A stretch of DNA of 64,000 nucleotides from Xanthomonas melonis (GCF_020783655.1 NZ_JAJGQH010000008.1:1-64000), one strand, 5' to 3'. Shown: positions 25,322 through 34,917, numbered from the stretch's first letter. Numbers and translations: made by a program. The notes: generated by a model from the sequence alone, not told the origin.

Positions 25322-25338
25322 GTAATTCAGGGCGTTAC
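25322..25338. promoter_or_regulatory. Possible Ogr-type activator dyad between O and P
   Basis: GTAA, nine bases, TTAC in the 147-base divergent gap between O and P. Ogr proteins bind a spaced dyad upstream of P2 late promoters, and this gap must hold both late promoters. The match to the P2 site is only in layout, not sequence. Confidence 0.3.
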
Positions 25339-25385
25339 GCGTCCCGCAGCTGTCGGGAATAGATCGCGCGCGTCACTCTGATTGC

Positions 25386-27149
25386 ATGAGCAGCGTCGCC
25401 ACTCAACTCCCGATGGACACCCGCAGGCAGGCGAAATTCCTGTACTGGATGGGGTGGCGCGTGACTGAAATTGCGCAGGCCATCGGCGAGAACGAGAAGA
25501 CTGTACACAGCTGGAAGTCGCGTGACGAGTGGGATCGCGCAGATAACGTCGAGCGCATCGGCGGAGCACTGGAAGCACGCCTGGTCGTACTGATCATGAA
25601 GCCGGAAAAATCCGGCGGCGACTTCAAGGAAATTGATCTGCTGCACCGGCAGCTGGAGCGCCAGGCGCGCATCCAGCGCTACCAGGGCGGCGGCAACGAA
25701 GCCGACTTGAATCCGGCCGTGGCGAACCGCAACGCTGCGCCCAAAAAGAAGCCCAAGCGCAACGAGTTCACCGAAGAGCAGGTCGAGCAGCTCACCACGG
25801 CATTCGTCGACGGTTGCTTCGACTATCAGCGCGATTGGTACCGGGCCGGCAACGAGCGCACACGCATCATCCTGAAGTCGCGCCAGATCGGTGCCACGTA
25901 CTACTTCGCCCGCGAGGCGCTAATCGATGCGCTCACCACCGGGCGCAATCAGATCTTCCTCAGCGCCTCCAAGGCGCAGGCGCACCTGTTCCGCGGCTAC
26001 ATGCAGCAGTTCGTGCGCGAGACGATCGACGAGACACTGTCCGGCGGCGACACCATCGTGTTCCCCAACGGCGCCGAGTTGTTCTTCCTGGGCACCAATG
26101 CGCGCACCGCGCAGGGCTACCACGGCAATTTCTACTTCGACGAATTCTTCTGGACCTACGGATTCAATGAGTTGAACAAGGTCGCCAGCGGCATGGCGAT
26201 GCACAAGAAGTGGCGCAAGACCTACTTCAGCACGCCGTCGAGCATGGCGCACGAGGCCTACACCTTCTGGACCGGCGAGCGCCGCAACAAGGGCAAGCCG
26301 GCTGCCCAGCGCATCCAGATCGATGTCTCGCACGAGGCGCTGGCCGGTGGCCGCCGCTGCCAGGACCGGGCGTGGCGTCAGATCGTCAACATCCTCGACG
26401 CCCAGCGGCGGGGCTGCGACCTGTTCGACATCGACGAGCTGCGCGAGGAATACAGCCCGGACGCCTTCGCCAACCTGTTGATGTGCGACTTCGTCGATGA
26501 CGGTGCCAGCATCTTCCCGCTGGCGATGCTGCAGCCGTGCATGGTCGACAGCTGGGTCGAGTGGGGCCAGGACTACAAGCCCTTCGCCCTGCGCCCCTAC
26601 GGCGATCGCGCGGTGTGGATCGGTTATGACCCGGCCGAGACCGGCGACACCGCCGGCCTGGTCGTGGTGGCGCCTCCGCAGCAGCCGGGCGGCAAGTTCC
26701 GTCTGCTGGAGCGGATCCAGTTTCGGGGCATGGATTTTGCCAAGCAGGCGGCCGAGATCGAGCGCATCACGCGCCGCTACTGGGTGACCTACATCGGCAT
26801 CGACACCACCGGCATGGGCAGCGGCGTGGCGCAGTTGGTGAAGCAGTTCTTCCCGAATCTGGTCACCTTCAGCTACTCGCCCGAGGTCAAAACCCGCCTG
26901 GTGCTCAAGGCGTTCGACGTGATCCACAACGGCCGGCTGGAGTTCGATGCCGGCTGGATCGACGTGGCGCAGTCGTTGATGGCCATCCGCAAGACCATGA
27001 CGGCCAGCGGCCGGCAATCCACCTTCACCGCGGGTCGCTCGGAAGAGACCGGCCACGCGGACCTGGCGTGGGCGCTATTCCACGCCCTGCAGAACGAACC
27101 GCTGGAAGGGCGCACCGCGCGCAACTCCGGCTTCATGGAGATCTCTTGA
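25386..27149 (+). CDS. P: Terminase large subunit P (ATPase and nuclease)
   Basis: 587 residues. An N-terminal helix-turn-helix (WMGWRVTEIAQAIGENEKTV) precedes the ATPase with a Walker A-like ILKSRQIGATYYFARE (about 162-176) and Walker B NFYFDEFFW (about 248-256). The C-terminal nuclease part has IGYDPAETGDTAGLVVV with acidic metal ligands. It cuts and translocates DNA. The stop overlaps the Q start. Confidence 0.95.
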   Translation: MSSVATQLPMDTRRQAKFLYWMGWRVTEIAQAIGENEKTVHSWKSRDEWDRADNVERIGGALEARLVVLIMKPEKSGGDFKEIDLLHRQLERQARIQRYQGGGNEADLNPAVANRNAAPKKKPKRNEFTEEQVEQLTTAFVDGCFDYQRDWYRAGNERTRIILKSRQIGATYYFAREALIDALTTGRNQIFLSASKAQAHLFRGYMQQFVRETIDETLSGGDTIVFPNGAELFFLGTNARTAQGYHGNFYFDEFFWTYGFNELNKVASGMAMHKKWRKTYFSTPSSMAHEAYTFWTGERRNKGKPAAQRIQIDVSHEALAGGRRCQDRAWRQIVNILDAQRRGCDLFDIDELREEYSPDAFANLLMCDFVDDGASIFPLAMLQPCMVDSWVEWGQDYKPFALRPYGDRAVWIGYDPAETGDTAGLVVVAPPQQPGGKFRLLERIQFRGMDFAKQAAEIERITRRYWVTYIGIDTTGMGSGVAQLVKQFFPNLVTFSYSPEVKTRLVLKAFDVIHNGRLEFDAGWIDVAQSLMAIRKTMTASGRQSTFTAGRSEETGHADLAWALFHALQNEPLEGRTARNSGFMEIS

Positions 27150-28171
27150 TGTTGACCGACCAGCTGCCCGCCACCACGCCTGCAGCGCCTGCCGTGCCCG
27201 CACGCGCCGAGGCCTTCACCTTTGGCGACCCGACGCCGGTGCTTGATGGGCGCGGCGTGCTGGACTATCTGGAGTGCTGGCAGAACGGGCGCTGGTACGA
27301 GCCGCCGGTGGCGCTGGACGGCCTGTCCAAGACCACACGCAGCAATCCGTTCCTGCAGTCTGGGCTGATCTTCAAGCGCAACATGCTGGCGCGCACCTTC
27401 AAGCCGCACCGGCTGCTGACGCGGGAGGCCTTCGAGCAGCTGGCGCTGGACTGGATCACCCTGGGCAATGGCTACCTTGAGCGCCGCCGCAATCGCCTGG
27501 GCGGCCCGTTGTCGCTGGTTGCGCCACTGTCCAAGTATGTGCGGCGCGGCGTTGCCGAGGGCGAGTACTTCCAGGTCCGCACCTGGCACGACGAGCACGT
27601 GTTCGAGCCGGGCAGCGTGTTCCAGCTGCGCGAAGCCGATGTCGATCAGGAGCTCTACGGCCTGCCCGAGTGGATGCCGGCGATGCAGTCGGCGCTGCTC
27701 AACGAGTCGGCCACGCTGTTCCGCCGCAAGTATTACAACAACGGCTCGCATGCCGGCTTCATCCTGTACCTGACCGACCCGCAGCAGAGCCAGGAAGATG
27801 TGGATGCGCTGCGCACCGCCATGAAGGGCGCCAAGGGGCCGGGCAACTTCCGCAACCTGTTCCTGTACTCGCCGGGCGGCAACAAGGATGGACTGAAGCT
27901 GATCCCGGTCAGCGAGGTGGCGGCCAAGGATGAGTTCAGCGGCATCAAGGGCATCACCCGCGACGACATGCTGGCTGCGCTGCGGATCCCGCCTCAACTG
28001 ATGGGCATCGTGCCGCAGAACGCCGGCGGCTTCGGCTCAATCCGTGAGGCCGCTGCCGTGTGGGCCGCCAACGAGCTGGAACCGCTGCAGGCGCGCATGC
28101 TGAAGATCAACGACTGGGTGGGCGATGAGGTGATCGCCTTCACCCCCTACGCGCCGCCAGCGGCTGCGTAA
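27149..28171 (+). CDS. Q: Portal protein Q
   Basis: 340 residues, beginning MLTDQLPATTPAAPAVPARA, with YNNGSHAGFILYLTDPQQSQ, RNLFLYSPGGNKDGLKLIPV and RIPPQLMGIVPQNAGGFGSI, strongly conserved in P2 gpQ portals. It makes the ring through which DNA enters the head. The ATG at 27149 overlaps the TGA of P. Confidence 0.95.
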   Translation: MLTDQLPATTPAAPAVPARAEAFTFGDPTPVLDGRGVLDYLECWQNGRWYEPPVALDGLSKTTRSNPFLQSGLIFKRNMLARTFKPHRLLTREAFEQLALDWITLGNGYLERRRNRLGGPLSLVAPLSKYVRRGVAEGEYFQVRTWHDEHVFEPGSVFQLREADVDQELYGLPEWMPAMQSALLNESATLFRRKYYNNGSHAGFILYLTDPQQSQEDVDALRTAMKGAKGPGNFRNLFLYSPGGNKDGLKLIPVSEVAAKDEFSGIKGITRDDMLAALRIPPQLMGIVPQNAGGFGSIREAAAVWAANELEPLQARMLKINDWVGDEVIAFTPYAPPAAA

Positions 28172-28196
28172 TCCTTTCCCCCTGCAAGACCACGCA

Positions 28197-28442
28197 ATGC
28201 TCAAGAACCTCCGCTGTGGCGAATGCGCCCGCCTGCTGTGCAAGGCCGGCGCCTTCGATGAAATCCAGATCAAGTGCCCGCGTTGCGGCACGCTCAATCA
28301 CCTGAAGGCCGAGAGCCTCACCTCCGATCGCCGCGAGCGAATCCAAGAAGGCTCTCACCATGAAAAACCAGCTCCTGCAGGGCGACGCCCTGACCATCCT
28401 GCCCACGCTCGAAGCGAACTCGTTCGACGCACTGATCACTGA
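28197..28442 (+). CDS. com: Com-family zinc-finger regulator (81 aa)
   Basis: The first 45 residues, MLKNLRCGECARLLCKAGAF then DEIQIKCPRCGTLNHLKAES, are the Mu Com zinc-finger type (CxxC, then CPRC). In Mu, Com binds the mom mRNA and frees its ribosome site. Here the 3' end overlaps the start of the downstream methyltransferase by 83 bases, just as com overlaps mom, which suggests control of the methyltransferase at translation. The tail beyond residue 50 is not Com-like. Confidence 0.85.
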   Translation: MLKNLRCGECARLLCKAGAFDEIQIKCPRCGTLNHLKAESLTSDRRERIQEGSHHEKPAPAGRRPDHPAHARSELVRRTDH

Positions 28443-29061
28443 TCCGCCGTATGCGAGTGGCGGTCTGACCGCTGCTGCCCGGGCACGGCCGCCGTCGACC
28501 AAGTACTGCCGGGATGGCGGACATGCCGACTTCGTTGGCGACGAACGCGACCAACGCTCGCATCTGAAGTGGATGCACCTGTGGTTGTCCGAGTGCGCGC
28601 GCGTACTCAAGGAAGGCGCGCCGGTGCTGCTGTTCACCGACTGGCGGCAGCTGCCGTTAACCACCGACGCGCTGCAGATCGCGGGCTTCACCTGGCGCGG
28701 CATCACCGTCTGGGACAAGACCGAAGGCGTGCGGCCGCAGCTGGGCCGCTTCCGCAACCAGGCCGAATACATCGTATGGGGCAGCAAGGGCAACATGCCG
28801 CTGGATCGCCGCGCACCCGTGTTGCCCGGCGTCATCCGTGAGTCGGTGCGCAAGGCCGACAAGCATCACCTGACCGGTAAGCCCACCGAATTGATGCGGC
28901 AGCTGGTGCGGATCTGCGAGTCAGGCGGGCGCGTGCTGGATCCGTTCGCCGGATCCGGTACCACGTTGGTCGCTGCCCAGCTGGAGGGCTTTCAGGCTGT
29001 CGGCATCGAGATGACCGATCAGTACGCAGCGGTCACGCGCGATCGGCTGACCGCCCTGTAG
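28360..29061 (+). CDS. Phage DNA methyltransferase, beta-class (233 aa)
   Basis: Catalytic motif DPPY is at residues 28-31 and the AdoMet-binding motif LDPFAGSGTT near residue 193. This order (catalytic before AdoMet site) is the beta class of N6-adenine or N4-cytosine methyltransferases. No target recognition can be read. It is an orphan: no restriction enzyme is beside it. Likely job: protect phage DNA from host restriction. It probably depends on the overlapping Com protein for expression. Confidence 0.88.
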   Translation: MKNQLLQGDALTILPTLEANSFDALITDPPYASGGLTAAARARPPSTKYCRDGGHADFVGDERDQRSHLKWMHLWLSECARVLKEGAPVLLFTDWRQLPLTTDALQIAGFTWRGITVWDKTEGVRPQLGRFRNQAEYIVWGSKGNMPLDRRAPVLPGVIRESVRKADKHHLTGKPTELMRQLVRICESGGRVLDPFAGSGTTLVAAQLEGFQAVGIEMTDQYAAVTRDRLTAL

Positions 29062-29098
29062 GTCATGAAGCCGAGCTGCCTGCGTGGCGGTTCGGCTT

Positions 29099-29734
29099 TC
29101 ATTGTGCGGGTGGTTGGCGCAAGGCCACAACGCGATACTGCCCGCGCTTGCCGTAGCGCGGCCCTGCCTTGTCAAGCGTGACGCAGAGCCTGTCCTCGCC
29201 GCAGGGAAACAGGTCCGCGCGTGCCACACGGTCCAGAAAGGCGATCTCCGCGCGGCGCTGCGAAGCTTCTGCCAGCACTGGCCTGGCGCCCTGGACGGCG
29301 TAGCCGACTGCAGCCAGGCACAGGAGCGTGCCGACCAACAGCGCGGCGAGGCCGGCCCAGCTGCGCCGGGTGACGGTGGCTTCCAGCGATTGCTGCGCCC
29401 GTGCATAGCGCGCCGTCGCCTGCTCAAGCGTCCTTTCCGCTTGGACCATCTTCTTGTTGAATCGCTCGGCCCCCGGTTCCAGCGTTTGCGTCAATGCCTG
29501 GTTGCTCAACTGCGTTAGCCGGGGAAGCGCGCTCTCCACCACCCGGGTGACGCGTCGATCGGCGCTGTTCACTGCCACCTGTAGAAGCTGCATTTGATGA
29601 CGTACGAGATCCTCAAGGGTTTGCTCTCGCCGCTGCATCGCCGCGATGACTGCCGTCATGGCCTTGATCGAGTCCGTCATCGCCTGGTGCGATTCACCGC
29701 CGCCCGGCAGCGTTGAGGTGTCCTGCATGTCCAT
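29099..29734 (-). CDS. Coiled-coil single-pass membrane protein of unknown function (211 aa)
   Basis: Starting at the ATG at 29734 (MDMQDTSTLPGGGESHQAMT), residues 30-135 are a long helical coil (AERFNKKMVQAERTLEQATA). One membrane segment follows (WAGLAALLVGTLLCLAAVGY), then a C-terminal domain with two cysteines (FPCGEDRLCVTLDK). It follows the large AHH-motif protein by 40 bases on the same strand, so it is probably its partner. No family recognised. Confidence 0.65.
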   Translation of the reverse strand: MDMQDTSTLPGGGESHQAMTDSIKAMTAVIAAMQRREQTLEDLVRHQMQLLQVAVNSADRRVTRVVESALPRLTQLSNQALTQTLEPGAERFNKKMVQAERTLEQATARYARAQQSLEATVTRRSWAGLAALLVGTLLCLAAVGYAVQGARPVLAEASQRRAEIAFLDRVARADLFPCGEDRLCVTLDKAGPRYGKRGQYRVVALRQPPAQ

Positions 29735-29774
29735 CGTGCTCTCTTGTAGGTTCAATGCGTTTGTTGCGTTCTGG

Positions 29775-32700
29775 CTATCCGCCACCACCACCACCACCGC
29801 CGCCGCCACTTCCGCCTCCGTCGCCACCCCCTCCATCACCTGGCGGGCCTGCGCCTTGCATCATTGGCCCGTTGGCGAACTGCGGCAGCGTCAGCACCAT
29901 TACCGGCCCACGGCTGGTCTGCACCTCTGCTGCCACGTCCATTCCCAACGCCTGGCGCGTCGTCACCTGTTCCTGGGCTTCCTGCTGGGCCTTGGCGTCC
30001 AGATGCTCATGACCTTGCTGTGCCAACGCCGCGCTGTGGGCGCTATTGCCGACACGCTTCAGGGCTTGTTCGATAGCCAGATCGTTCTTGGAGTCCAGCG
30101 CGTAGAGCAGATCATCCACGTCCGGATCGCCGGTGATGCTCTTGCGCTTGGGCGGCGGTCGATCGTCCTGCGCAACATCGGTTTGCGCCGGTGGTGCACC
30201 CAGGCGTTGCTGCAAGGCGGTGCCTGCCAAGATGCTCGGTGGTCGTCTCATTGCCGAGGGACCATCGGGGTCGTAACCATCGCGCAATTCCCGCTCGGTA
30301 AACGGCGGCTCACCGCGAGCCATGCGCGCTTGCCGTGCATCTGCGATGCGGTTTTCTATGTCGAGATCCTGTTCGGCCTGGATGCGGAGCGCACGCGCAG
30401 AGCGCGCTATCTCTGCCCATGAATCGGGATCTGTAGCCGCAACGTTGGCGCGGTCGGCTTGCTCCGGCGCTTGCTTCCGCGCGTCCGATACCGACGTGGG
30501 GCGGTTCGATGTGGCGGCATGTTCTGAGTGATCGGCGGGAGGCTCTGGGGTGGGCGCGCCATGGGCCGGTCCGGCTGCATCGGTGACGAGGGCCGCTGTG
30601 GGTGGCGCTGCATGCGCGTTCGGCACCGGGAGTTGTGGTGTGGGCGCGTTTTCCTCATCGAGGCGGTCCGCAACGACCGGTATAGCGAACAATCGTATCG
30701 ACGGTGCCTCCATCGACTGAGCTGTGCGCGCGTCGGCAGGTACCTCCGCGCCTGGTGCTGGCGTCTCGTCGCGCGCGGTTGCTGACTGCACGAAGGTCTG
30801 TTGGCCGCGCGTTTCCACTTCCTGTTGCCTAATTGCCGCAGACGCTTGCGTGATCGCTGCTTGCTGGTCGGCCTGGTGTGCGCGCTCAACCTGTGCCTGG
30901 TGGTCCACCGTGTGCTGCGTTTGCCGCGCCACCTCTGCTGCCTGCGCCTGCTCATGCTGGGCGGCCTGCTGCTGGGGCTGGTGTGCACCGGGGTCTTGGT
31001 CAGGGCGCTGTTCCGCCTCGCGTTGCGCAGTGTCCTGGGCGTGGAGAGTTGGTGGCGCATGGGCAATGCCATCGGCGGTGCGCTCAGCTGCTTGTTCGCG
31101 CCCCGGAGCATCCTGGCCCTGCTGCACCGGCGTCTGCTCTGCCAGCTGCGCTTCTTGCACCTGTAGGCGGTGTTGTTCGCTGTGTTGGGCGTCCAGGGCC
31201 TGGCGCGCCTGCTGCTCACTTTGCTGTTTTGCTTGTTCGCGCTGCCGCGTGTCGTGTGCCTGCCGCTGCTCCTGCTCGCGTTGGTGAGTGTCCTGCGCTT
31301 GGCGTTCTTCTTGCTCCAGACGCTGCGCTTGCTGCCGCGCTTCCAGCACGGCATGCGCCTGCATTGCTTGGCTCGTCTGCGTCCGGTCCTCACGTGAGGC
31401 CTGGTCCTGCAGCGCGTGCGCCTGCGCCCGTGCCAACTGCTGGTCTTGCGCCTGCCGCTCCTCCTGCTGCCGCTGCTGGTGCTCCTGCGCGGCGCTGGCG
31501 GCCTGGCCCTGGGCCTGCACATCGAGCGCATGCTGATTGGAGGGCGGTGACCCGGACGTGTCCGCATCTGTGGAGCCTTCGGGCGAAGGCGGCGCGAAGG
31601 CCAGATGCTGCATCGACGCGGCCGGCTGCTGACGTGCCTGCAGCTCCTGCAGCGCCTGACGGATGTCCTCGGTGCCGGTAACTGCTGCAATGCGCTCCAC
31701 GCCATCGGCACCTCGCTGCAGATGGGCGATCGGGCTGTCGGCGCCGTACTGACCGCCTGGCCCGCGCTGCAGCTGCATGGCGCCATCGCCTGCGAGTCCT
31801 TGCGCTTCGCGGGTGCGCTGGGTCGCCAGCTCGATCGCTTCGCGCCATTGCGGCTGCAGTTCCGTGCCCACGATGCGGTACTGGTACAGCGTCTGCTCGC
31901 GCTGCACGTCCTGCGGCGACGGCGGCGATTGCTGGATGGCGGCAATCGCCTGGGCCTGCTCGGCGAGCGCCGGCTGCAGCATCGCGCGCGTGGTCTCCAG
32001 CTCCAGCACCCGGTTGGCATCGGGCGGAGTGCCGTGGCCGGTCCACTGGCCCTCCATGTTGCGGTAGTACCGCTGGCCGTTCGAGGCGGTCAAGGCATCC
32101 TGATCCGGCAATGCCTGCTGGACCGCCGGCGACATCGGCAAGCCCTCGGCGGCCCAGCCGCTGCGGTGGTAGGCCAGTTCATAGCGCGCGGCGATCGCAC
32201 CGGGACTGTTGGCGATGTTGCGGGCGATGGTGGCCTGCGCCTGCGCCTCCAGTTCCGCCGCGCGTGGTGGCAAGGCGGTTTCCTGCACGTAGCTGCCGCG
32301 ATCATTCCCGCCGGAGATCTCGGTCTTGACCAGGCGGTGCCACTGGCCGTTTGCTGGGTCGCGCTTCCAGTCGGCAGGGCTCAGGCTGGGGCGATCGGTA
32401 GCGTTGGCCGGCTGTCGATAGGGATCGACCGGATCGGGTGCGTCTTTCAGCGCCAGTGCTGCAGCGACATTGGTCGCTTGGAAGTTGAGTTCGCGGGCCT
32501 TGGCGTAGCTGGCGACGATCGGCGTGGCGGTGGGGTTGTCCACGCCATCGGCAGTGGTGTCGGCCTTGCCCTCGCGCGCCCAGGCGCGGCCATCGAACGA
32601 CCACTGCGTGCCATCGCGATCGGTCTGGGTATAGATGGCGCGGTTGTCGAGCAGCGCGGCGGCCTTCTCGCCGGCCACGCTCATGAAGTAAGCATCGGCG

Positions 32701-33767
32701 GCGATCAGTACCATCGGCCCGGCGCCCGAGCTTCCCAGCGCGTAGGCGGCCGTCGTGCCGCCGGCCCAGCCACCGACATTGCGCCCGGCGAAATGCGCCA
32801 GCTCCGATTGCGCGGCCAGCGGGTTGTCCTGGCCGAGCAAGTGCGTGGCGCGTTGGCCTGTCACCACGGTGTCGGCGGCGGTGGCGAGCAGGCCGGCGGT
32901 GCGCAGCGCCTGGCTTGCGGACAGATCGCCGGCCAGTAGCTCTGCTGTGGCGAAGCCGCGTTGCGATAGCGGTGTGTACGACGGATGCGGTGTAGCGCCC
33001 GCGCCTTGACGGATGCTGCGCGCAGCACCGCCGATGGTTGTCGGCGTGTCGTCCAGTACCTGCTGGACCAATGCCGCATTGGACTCGGATAACCTCACAC
33101 GGCCGGCGTCCTCGGCGTGCGCGATGGCCATGCGAAATTCCTCGCGGCCGGCGATTTCGCGGGCGAGGACATTGGGTTCACGTGGTACCCCAACCAAATT
33201 GCGCCCCGTTGTGCGTGCGACATCGATCACTTTTGCGATCCGCTGCTCGGAGTGGGTGATCGCAGCCCATTCGGATTCAACATTGCTCATGGCGCGCAGC
33301 GTCTTCACCTGGTCGGCGTGGGCAGCGCGGTATTGATCAATCTCGGAGAGGGTGCTGCGGTTTTGTGCGTTGGTCTCGGCCTTGGTCAGGCGATCCGGAG
33401 TAGTTGCAAATGCGTCGCCATTGATGAGGGCGACCTTTAGCGTGTCTCGCAGGTCGTGCACTTGAGTGGCAATTTTTCTCAGTGCTACTGGATCATCGTC
33501 CAAAGCTGCCTGGCCGATGTCACTTCCCTCAAGTCTATTCAGAAAGTCTGATATGCCATCTGTATAAGAACTTCGAGTCCGCCCCCGATGAGGCGATGTT
33601 TCAAGTGCGTCGGCCAGTTTTCCGTCTACTGGTAAATATAAGCGATTTGCGGATGAATGTTCATCAATCATGCCATGTTCAATCAGTTTCTTGAGCAAGA
33701 GATTATTACTGAAAATATCTTGCTCGATTACATGGTGGCTATGAAGAATGACTTGACTGGCAGGCAT
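29775..33767 (-). CDS. Very large putative toxin with N-terminal AHH-type nuclease motif (1330 aa)
   Basis: The ATG at 33767 is preferred over an in-frame TTG at 33797. Residues 8-75 have the AHH/HNH-endonuclease VII pattern: HSHH at 9-12, N41 in NRLYLP, and H60-R-G then SSYTDGI. A helical region and a hydrophobic stretch near 345-385 (TAAYALGSSGAGPMVLIAAD) follow. Residues about 730-1010 are a Gln/Glu/Arg/Ala-rich coil, then a conserved-looking acidic domain (DPDVDDLLYALDSKNDLAIE) and a poly-glycine end. Immediately upstream is a DUF1629-like gene, a known immunity family. No XVIPCD, RHS or secretion signal was found, so delivery is unknown. Confidence 0.65.
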   Translation of the reverse strand: MPASQVILHSHHVIEQDIFSNNLLLKKLIEHGMIDEHSSANRLYLPVDGKLADALETSPHRGRTRSSYTDGISDFLNRLEGSDIGQAALDDDPVALRKIATQVHDLRDTLKVALINGDAFATTPDRLTKAETNAQNRSTLSEIDQYRAAHADQVKTLRAMSNVESEWAAITHSEQRIAKVIDVARTTGRNLVGVPREPNVLAREIAGREEFRMAIAHAEDAGRVRLSESNAALVQQVLDDTPTTIGGAARSIRQGAGATPHPSYTPLSQRGFATAELLAGDLSASQALRTAGLLATAADTVVTGQRATHLLGQDNPLAAQSELAHFAGRNVGGWAGGTTAAYALGSSGAGPMVLIAADAYFMSVAGEKAAALLDNRAIYTQTDRDGTQWSFDGRAWAREGKADTTADGVDNPTATPIVASYAKARELNFQATNVAAALALKDAPDPVDPYRQPANATDRPSLSPADWKRDPANGQWHRLVKTEISGGNDRGSYVQETALPPRAAELEAQAQATIARNIANSPGAIAARYELAYHRSGWAAEGLPMSPAVQQALPDQDALTASNGQRYYRNMEGQWTGHGTPPDANRVLELETTRAMLQPALAEQAQAIAAIQQSPPSPQDVQREQTLYQYRIVGTELQPQWREAIELATQRTREAQGLAGDGAMQLQRGPGGQYGADSPIAHLQRGADGVERIAAVTGTEDIRQALQELQARQQPAASMQHLAFAPPSPEGSTDADTSGSPPSNQHALDVQAQGQAASAAQEHQQRQQEERQAQDQQLARAQAHALQDQASREDRTQTSQAMQAHAVLEARQQAQRLEQEERQAQDTHQREQEQRQAHDTRQREQAKQQSEQQARQALDAQHSEQHRLQVQEAQLAEQTPVQQGQDAPGREQAAERTADGIAHAPPTLHAQDTAQREAEQRPDQDPGAHQPQQQAAQHEQAQAAEVARQTQHTVDHQAQVERAHQADQQAAITQASAAIRQQEVETRGQQTFVQSATARDETPAPGAEVPADARTAQSMEAPSIRLFAIPVVADRLDEENAPTPQLPVPNAHAAPPTAALVTDAAGPAHGAPTPEPPADHSEHAATSNRPTSVSDARKQAPEQADRANVAATDPDSWAEIARSARALRIQAEQDLDIENRIADARQARMARGEPPFTERELRDGYDPDGPSAMRRPPSILAGTALQQRLGAPPAQTDVAQDDRPPPKRKSITGDPDVDDLLYALDSKNDLAIEQALKRVGNSAHSAALAQQGHEHLDAKAQQEAQEQVTTRQALGMDVAAEVQTSRGPVMVLTLPQFANGPMMQGAGPPGDGGGGDGGGSGGGGGGGGGG

Positions 33768-33797
33768 GCTTTTTTGCTCTTCGTTCGCAATAGGCAA

Positions 33798-34454
33798 TCA
33801 GTAAGCCGAAGCGTCGATAAGTCGGACCCCACGTGTCCTTGGTGATCTTCCAAATCCATTTTCGATCAGCGCATCACGTAAAAAGCGATCGCAGAAAGCG
33901 TCTGCCGTGTAAGGCGTCCGAAAGACGTGGGCCGATGCAATGACTTCTTTATTAAAAGCCAAGCTGGCGCCGCCAGTCAGATCGAAGTATTTGCCTTTCG
34001 AGTATCCCTCCGTTAGAACCTTGACCGTTGATGCATGCTCGTCGATCGCATCAATCACTCTGGCAACATCACACAAATAATGTGCTGGGCCTTGCGATCC
34101 GTCTTCCAAAATAAAATCGCAGGGTACGAACTCGAATCCTTCAGAATCGATCGATTCAAGCAATTTTTTCAATGGGTCCGAGGTCAGCCAGTACCCACTG
34201 AAGCCACCTTGCAGATCATTCGGCATCCGCCCTCGGCTTTCGTCATATCGAAGGCGTGGAGCTTCTTTGAGAGGTGGGAACCCACCGTCCGTCGGCCGAA
34301 TGATTCCCCTACCTGCTGGACGGAGCGCCTTCTCGTTTTCGAAGACCACCCCATGTACAGACCCGCCACCGCGCACATCAGGCCTAAGGATGTAGAACTC
34401 ACCTTCCTGAGGTGCATTGTCAAGTATTCCGTGGGCTTCTTTTGCGTCTTTCAT
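33798..34454 (-). CDS. DUF1629/Imm11-like immunity protein (218 aa)
   Basis: The product begins MKDAKEAHGILDNAPQEGEF and contains RPAGRGIIRPTDGGFPPLKE, SGYWLTSDPLKKLLESIDSE and FVPCDFILEDGSQGPAHYLC, matching the look of DUF1629 (Imm11) proteins, a common immunity family in xanthomonads. It directly precedes the AHH-motif protein on the same strand, so it probably neutralises that toxin. GC is clearly lower than the surrounding phage genes. Confidence 0.72.
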   Translation of the reverse strand: MKDAKEAHGILDNAPQEGEFYILRPDVRGGGSVHGVVFENEKALRPAGRGIIRPTDGGFPPLKEAPRLRYDESRGRMPNDLQGGFSGYWLTSDPLKKLLESIDSEGFEFVPCDFILEDGSQGPAHYLCDVARVIDAIDEHASTVKVLTEGYSKGKYFDLTGGASLAFNKEVIASAHVFRTPYTADAFCDRFLRDALIENGFGRSPRTRGVRLIDASAY

Positions 34455-34917
34455 AGGTGCTTACTCTCAACAATCCAACACGCATGGGATAGGCGTCCAC
34501 GAGCGAGTCGCTTCGCTGCCTCCCCGTCAAATGCCCGCCTCTGCGCTTGACCGCCAACTGTGGAGGCGGGGCCGGCGGCGAATGCTGGGCATGCTGCGGC
34601 CCCTGTTAGAACGGGACGCGGCTTCCCATCTTGCCCGTCTTCGTCGACTGCTGCAGTAGGAAAACCCCGACGCATCTGGGCAGCGCCGGCCCTGGCGCGC
34701 GCAATCGTCGCCCCGCCACGCCTGCGGCCTTCATGCACGGTTTTCGCTGCACCCCTGCACGGTGGGCCTAGGCCCCGCTGCAGCTAGCGATCCGTGGAAG
34801 TCACGGGGACGTCTCTTCCCTGCAGATCCCTGCGCGCCTGTGAGGCTCAGCGGGCGGGGCGCAGCCTCGTTCCGGGCCAGGCCTTCCGAGTGCGTTTCGG
34901 CAAATGACCATCGGAAC

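Noticed and set aside
30801..31681. Cys/Leu-rich and Ala/Pro-rich plus-strand frames opposite the large toxin
   Set aside because: They are antisense to the Gln-rich repeats (CAG/CTG codons) of the large protein and look membrane-like only because of that.
29775..33767. Treating the large phage protein as an X-T4SS effector
   Set aside because: The C-terminus has no XVIPCD pattern like the RIDHVVPNKSGDGFF segment seen in both real effectors, and ends in poly-glycine.
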